From: Tanytarsus gracilentus
Lineage: Eukaryota; Arthropoda; Insecta; Diptera; Chironomidae
Direction: 5' to 3'
Assembly (NCBI GenBank): GCA_038502055.1
Contig: JAXRKN010000037.1
Span: forward strand, 2,356,001 to 2,420,000
Length of the DNA stretch: 64,000 bases
The translations under genes were made by a program, and so were the position numbers. Numbering within the stretch: the first letter of the stretch is position 1; each line of letters opens with the position of its first letter. This document shows, piece by piece, positions 58,950-64,000 of the stretch. The notes beneath the pieces were generated by a model. It saw only the letters and a list, made by a program, of their open reading frames with translations, was not told where the DNA came from and did not search any database.

Positions 58950-61822
58950 CTACATTGTCGGATGATATGAAGCAGATACATGCGTATTGCCTCCCCCACT
59001 ACCATCTTTCAGCAATAAAATCTGCTCATGCAATCGATCATTTTTTTCTAGCAACTCCTTCACGCTAAGGTGATATTCGATAATTTCTGCCTTTTGCTTC
59101 TCCTTTTGAACATCAAGTTTATCGCATAGATTTTTCTGTGCCTCTAATTCAACATGAAGCTTCATATTTTCACTTCGAACTAACTCAATTTCCGTTGATA
59201 AATCAATTAGTTGTTTCTCGAGGGTCTCAATATCAATCTCTTTTGCGTGAATTGTAGCAGATAAATTTTTTACTCGTTGCTGGTATTCGTCAATGAGTCG
59301 CTTAGATTCACAACTCTCCTGATCGAGACTCTTAAGTTGACATTCGAGATCTTTGAATTGACATAGTGCTTGCTTTCTATCACAATCTTTCATTGCAATC
59401 AAGCCACTGACTTGCTCAATTTCGTGTATATAAGATTGAAGTTTACTTTTGATGTTTTCGGATTCTTTCTGACTGTCAATGAGGCATTTTTTGGTGGCTG
59501 TAAAAAATGTTTTATTATATTTTAGCATTCGTTTTTTTTAACAAATTAAACTCACAATTAAGTTCTGCTGTTATTGAAGCCAACTCATCGGCCATGCGTC
59601 GATTTTCGTGGACGGCATTTGTTAAATGATGTTTCGTTGTTTCAAGTTGCTTACATAAGCACTGATTTTCGCTTCTTGTGTCACAAATAATTGACTCCAT
59701 TCTTTTAAGCTCACAATTAAGATCGTCAATTTGAGTTTTAAGCGTGTTATTTAAAGTTTTCAGGCTCATTGCTGATTCCATTTTTGACTCAATACATTGG
59801 AGCTTTTCTTTCTTTTTATCGAGGCTCATAACATAAAATTCTTTTTCTCGCTCAACAGTGGATTTTTCACTCTTAACTTTGCTAATGTCTGAAGTTAGAT
59901 TTTCAATTTGTTCCTTGAGATATTCGTTGGATTTGCTTAGACAACAAATTTGAGCTTCTCGTTCACTAAGCTCACATTTGGTAAATTCAAGTTGATTTTG
60001 GACATTCATGAGAACATTTTCCGTTTGTTGAGTGAGCATTTTAATTTGATTGTAAGTGCAATTTAGCTTTTGATAGTCTTCGTCAGCCGAACGTAATTTA
60101 ATTTGTAGTTCACAGTTTTCTTCGCGGAGTTGCTTGATGGTGGCAAAGGCAGGCGTCTTGGATGTTTGGAGATCTTGAATTTCCAGCTTGAGCTTTGATA
60201 GATTTTCTTCAAGCTTAATAATTTTCTTGTTATCTGAAATTTTGCAATCTTGCATGACCCTTATCTTATCTTGTAGCGATTCCAGTTCCAATTTAGTTGA
60301 ATGAGCTTTATTAAGAGCACAATCGCGTTCACATTCCGCTCGTCTAAGATTATTTGTCACTGTCAATGTACCGTGGTTCGCTGGAAGCGTTTTATCTGCT
60401 CTTAATTTGAAAATTTCCTCTTGAAGTTTCATAATTTGATCTTCCTTTTCTTTCAATTGACAGTAATGTTTATGGATAGGAGTACAAGGATTTGAACACG
60501 TTGGCTTATCTTGATTTTCATTTTCACTTAGAAGTTTCAGCTTATTCTGAAGAATATCACGCTCTTTAACTAATTCACTCACCAAGTCGGAGTTCCTAAC
60601 ACTAGAGCTTTTTTCATTTTCACTGAGCTTATTTTTAAGATACTCAATTTCAAATATGTGCTTTTGTTCTTGTTTAGTTTTATCTTTCAGCGACCTCTTC
60701 AAATCTTTAATTTCATTAGCTTTTCGCTCATCAACGTTCTTATTGAGATTCTCCTTAAGTCCAGCTATGTCACGATTTTGGTTTTTAATTCTCATGTTTG
60801 CTTCACGTTCAACATAAAGAGCAGCCTCACTTATTTCCTTCAAATAATCATCCATTCGCTTCATTTTCTCCTTTTGAGTTTTCCATTTATGATGTAACTT
60901 TTCGTGACGATCCTCGTACTCAGCTAATTTGGCAGTAAGTTCAATTTTATCTCGTTGTAGATGAGAAATGTCTTGAGTTATTTTTGAAACATCCTTGTAG
61001 CAACAGTCTTTAGCTAAGGCACTAATAGGTCGGCCGCCTATAAAAAGACAACTCAAGCGCTGAATTTCTCTGTCTTTTTCGGCATCTTGTTTCTTAGCAA
61101 CAGCCATCATTTCTTCCGCATGCTTGAGATCATTTTTGAGTTTCTCAACTTCCTTGTAAATTTTTTTGTTGCTAGCCGATGCAGAAGCTATCGACGATTT
61201 GCATCCACAGGGCTTATCTTTGTCGGTTAAAATGTCAGGGAAAAGAGCATTTGATCGGACAGAAGACACGAATGGTTTAGCATGTTTCTTTCCTCCTTTT
61301 TCAGTTTGATTCATTCGAATCACGATCTGATTAAATTCTGCACATTTATCTTCCAAGGTCCTCTTATCCACTTCCATATTCCGAAGTTTACGTTTGAGAT
61401 CTACAAGAAATTATATGTGAAACCATATTGATTTAGTTTCAATATATTTTACCAATATTTTCGGTTTGAATTTTCCTTTCATTATTTAGTAATTCCAGTT
61501 TCAATCGATTGACTTCCTGAAGGAGCTTTGAATTATCGCATTTATAAACCTACGGCGTAAAATCGTAAAATTAGCATAACTATATGCACGCATGAACATG
61601 CATGTTATATTTTATTACCTCATTCCCCAGCTCCCATGCCTTTTTCTCTTCCAGCAATTGCGCAAGCTCATCCTTAGAATTCTTTAAGCTTTGTGTCGTC
61701 GCAATTAGGTCATCGATAATCGAAGTAACTAAAGAAATTCCGGACAACGGAAGTTGATGCGACTCATATCCGAGTAAATCGAGTTTTTTTCTTACGTACT
61801 CGTATCTCACATCGTTTGACAT
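58950..61822 (-). CDS. Cep135: Centrosomal protein Cep135/Bld10
   Basis: Exons 61822-61619, 61549-61453, 61400-59556 and 59497-58950; phases 0, 1, 1; 897 residues. The N-terminus RYEYVRKKLDLLGYESHQLP followed by DDLIATTQSLKNSKDELAQL matches the conserved Cep135 start (RKRLDxLGY ... LVxTTESLR), the microtubule- and tubulin-binding region. CLFIGGRPISAL corresponds to the family GGRP block. The rest is an almost continuous coiled coil of Lys/Glu/Leu heptads. Cep135/Bld10 is a centriole cartwheel component that links the Sas-6 hub to microtubule triplets and is needed in Drosophila for sperm basal body and flagellum structure. Length is somewhat shorter than the fly (about 1050) and human (1140) proteins. 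It lies in tandem with the XK-related gene. Confidence 0.92.
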
Positions 61823-62498
61823 GACGTTATGCGTAGTTTACTTAAACTTTACAAACTTAAAGAGTTGATTTTATATCTTGAATTAAAGAAAATTGTTAGA
61901 GCGAGTCTTTTTTGTTTGTAAACAATTTTTTAACTGTCGAATAAGAAATGCCCACTTTCTAATGTAATGCCCATTTCAAAAATTTAAATTTCGGACGAAC
62001 GTTACAAAAACGAGTAAGTTTTTTGTGGGTTTTCCAGAGATAATTTGATTTTTTTGTTGATCAAAGCAGTTTTTTTTCTCGATAAAGTCTTATTTTTATT
62101 CATAAATGAAAAACTTTGAAAAACTGTTCAAAATCTATGAAAAGTTCGCAGGAAAGTTAAATGCCCCTCTAAAATCTTCTTCCTTTTAAAAAAACGCCAT
62201 TTGAAGTCTATTATTTTTTTCTCAATAAAACTAAATAATCACTTCCAGATAAAGGTAACTCTACTGCCACATTAGAGCAAAAAAGTCACTAATTCTTAAA
62301 ATTAGTAAGAATTTAAAATTTTCCATCAATTTTGGTGAAAAAACAAAAAAATCGTAATGGGAAAAATTATGAAAGTTGGCAAGAACAAATGGTTCTTTCA
62401 GAAATTGCGTTTCTAACAAGAAATATAAGTTAATGTATTTCAATCTAAAGAGTTAATAAAAAGCATGTATGAAATATATTGGAATTGTGCATAAATTA
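61823..62498. other. Intergenic; Cep135 promoter side
   Basis: AT-rich, with no coding exon. It holds the Cep135 upstream region and the 3' flank of the next gene. Confidence 0.5.
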
Positions 62499-62504
62499 TT
62501 TATT
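62499..62504 (-). terminator. Poly(A) signal of the UAP56-motif gene
   Basis: AATAAA on the minus strand, about 120 bases after the stop codon. Confidence 0.5.
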
Positions 62505-62625
62505 TTCATTCTTAGTAAAACATATTCGCAAGCTAATATAAAATATGATTTGATTTTGAGCTGAATTAAATTATAAAATGTGTTTGTATCAATCACATTA
62601 AGCTATAACTTATCTCCATTAAAAT

Positions 62626-63474
62626 TTAAGGTTCATCTTCTACTTCCATTTTGCAAAGAATGTTCATGCCGCCAAAAGCCTCCCGCTCGTATTGAGAAAC
62701 TGATGGGTTCAATTCTTCCTTAATGGGTTCCTTAGGAACTGCCTCTTCTGTACGCTTCTTTTTAGCTGCCAAAAATCTAATGAGATCGTCCGTTTCAAAT
62801 GACATTTGAATATGAGATTTCGGTGTAGGAATTGGTGTTGGTTGACGTGGAAATAATGATGGAAAATCTTGCAGAAACTGATTTTTTCGAACAAAATTCG
62901 TTACATCAACGTTGATTTGAATGTTCTTATTGATGTGTGGTTGACGGACAGTTTTACGGATGATTATTCTTTCGTCTTCATGCTCGGGTACTTCCTCAAA
63001 ACGTCTGCGGTTATTTCGAACAATTCCAGCAATTCGATTTCCTGAACTTTGATAAGTGAAATTGCCGCGAACAACTTTGGTGTCAGAGTTATTACGATAA
63101 TTCTTTCCCACACGACCACCACGAACTGAAGCAACGCCAGACCCTTCCTCGAAATCACTTCCCAATCGCCATTGCTGAGACTTGATCTTGACTCTCGTTT
63201 TATCTTCAATCGTTCTGAATGGCTTGAAGTTACAGCAGTTGGGATGATCCAGTTTCTCAATTTCCTTTGCAAACTCAATCGATGAATTTTGAGTCGACAC
63301 ATCATCATCATCGCATAACTTTAAGCGTTCAAACTTTGAGAGAGTCGAGTGTTCAGCTGGATCTTGTTCCCTATAGACTCTATTTTCTTCTTCTTCTCTC
63401 TTGGACATAGCCATTGTTTGATTTGTTTCACCCGCCTTCTTGCGACGAATGTACTCTTCAAGAGAGATATTCAT
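62626..63474 (-). CDS. Basic disordered protein with UAP56-binding-like motif (possible mRNA export factor)
   Basis: A single exon of 282 codons from the ATG at 63474. The protein starts MNISLEEYIRRKKAG, close to the UAP56-binding motif of ALYREF and UIF/FYTTD1 (MSLDDIIKL-like). A second similar segment, FETDDLIRFLAAKKK, lies near the C-terminus. Between them are Arg/Gly/Asn-rich stretches (VASVRGGRVGKNYRNN; GIVRNNRRRF), as expected for RNA binding, and a Pro-rich stretch (FPRQPTPIPTPKSH). No globular domain is visible. Inference: an adaptor between the RNA helicase UAP56/Hel25E and mRNA or another nuclear RNA. The call rests on short motifs only. It is divergent from the RING gene, with 347 bp between start codons. 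Confidence 0.7.
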   Translation of the reverse strand: MNISLEEYIRRKKAGETNQTMAMSKREEEENRVYREQDPAEHSTLSKFERLKLCDDDDVSTQNSSIEFAKEIEKLDHPNCCNFKPFRTIEDKTRVKIKSQQWRLGSDFEEGSGVASVRGGRVGKNYRNNSDTKVVRGNFTYQSSGNRIAGIVRNNRRRFEEVPEHEDERIIIRKTVRQPHINKNIQINVDVTNFVRKNQFLQDFPSLFPRQPTPIPTPKSHIQMSFETDDLIRFLAAKKKRTEEAVPKEPIKEELNPSVSQYEREAFGGMNILCKMEVEDEP

Positions 63475-63821
63475 TTTGGTATTTTTACTAGAATTAATAA
63501 TTGTGAAATTAATAATTTTAAGAATGAACTTAACCTAACAATTCAAATTTTAAAGAATTTCATGTTATTAAAAGTTAATCTTAATGTTTTTCATTAAACT
63601 CGAGTCCTTTAAAAAGATATGAGACTAAAATTACCTTATTAAAATTTATTTTTACCTTTTTTCTAAATCCACACAAAAATTTTTTTAACAACCAGTCAAA
63701 ACTTTTTCTCCCCTCAATTTAAATTAGGTTACAAAATTTTTCAATTATCCCCAAAAAGTTTCAGTCCCCTGCGGATTTTTTATTGGTGACGATTCGAGGC
63801 TAAAAAATAATTATTCGTAAA
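63475..63821. promoter_or_regulatory. Divergent promoter between the UAP56-motif gene and the RING gene
   Basis: 347 bp separate the two start codons. The region is AT-rich with no TATA box I trust. Confidence 0.5.
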
Positions 63822-64000
63822 ATGACCGCTCCATATTGGATTCATTGCAATTTATGTGCTGCTCTTTTCTCCAGCAAGGACATAGATTTATATGTGTTGT
63901 CGTGTAGTCACTTGTTGTGCAAGACGTGCATGCAAAACACAGGTAAAATTTAATCGTCGAAAGATCATTTCTAAACTATTTTAATTTATAGAACGCGGCA
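63822..64000 (+). CDS. RNF212/Zip3-like RING-finger protein, 5' part (runs off the window)
   Basis: Exon 1 is 63822-63942 and exon 2 starts at 63992 after TTTATAG, joined in phase 1 (G|AA). The visible protein starts MTAPYWIHCNLCAALFSSKD, followed by LYVLSCSHLLCKTCMQNT and then ERG. WIHCNLC with the C-x-H-x2-C-x2-C continuation is typical of the N-terminal RING of meiotic Zip3/RNF212 proteins, including Drosophila Vilya, Narya and Nenya. These act as SUMO or ubiquitin ligases at the synaptonemal complex to select crossover sites. Only about 43 residues are seen, so the coiled coil and Ser-rich tail of the family cannot be checked. Confidence 0.75.

Noticed and set aside
60658..60897. Hydrophobic plus-strand frame within Cep135
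   Set aside because: Antisense of Lys/Glu-rich coiled-coil codons, which read as Phe/Leu.

Overview
The window is animal nuclear DNA, almost certainly from an insect and most likely a fly (Diptera). It is AT-rich, the genes have short GT-AG introns, and the set includes an OS-D chemosensory protein, a peritrophin, blistered-type SRF genes and Bld10/Cep135. The species cannot be named from sequence alone. I joined exons by hand from splice signals, reading-frame phase and protein-family conservation, so coding spans are predictions.

Layout. 1-6310 (+): 3' part of a large disordered protein with a PABP-binding PAM2-like motif and a C-terminal CaaX box; its 3.8 kb first intron holds a complete chemosensory-protein gene on the opposite strand (319-777). 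9123-10317 (-): secreted peritrophin with five chitin-binding domains. 11890-22706 (-): SRF copy A (blistered orthologue). 26853-27457 (-): divergent Skp1-like gene. 30.65-32.24 kb: dispersed repeat with satellite and purine-rich tandem arrays. 33284-34946 (-), 35098-36821 (-) and 37164-38144 (+): three genes without recognised orthologues, the last two sharing a 342 bp divergent promoter filled by a minisatellite. 38980-39668 (+): short secreted protein, perhaps a truncated ionotropic-receptor N-terminus. 42548-44660 (+): SRF copy B, head-to-head with copy A about 20 kb away. 45567-47259: non-autonomous hAT-type transposon with terminal inverted repeats and an 8 bp target duplication. 49.5-51.6 kb: foldback structure enclosing a second copy of the dispersed repeat. 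53.1 kb: possible small exon. 54649-58116 (-): XK-related membrane protein with a very long cytoplasmic tail. 58950-61822 (-): Cep135/Bld10. 62626-63474 (-): basic protein with an N-terminal UAP56-binding-like motif. 63822-end (+): start of an RNF212/Zip3-like RING protein.

The main result is the SRF pair. Both copies have the same intron inside the MADS box and both keep a phase-0 GTAAGG donor within an open frame in the next exon. In copy A, splicing at that donor reaches two distal exons encoding the SRF C-terminus known from Drosophila; reading through gives a His/Ser/Pro-rich tail instead. Copy B shows only the read-through ending. The other notable items are the orphan gene cluster at 33-38 kb with its shared minisatellite, and a 120 bp satellite present at three loci, once inside the hAT element.
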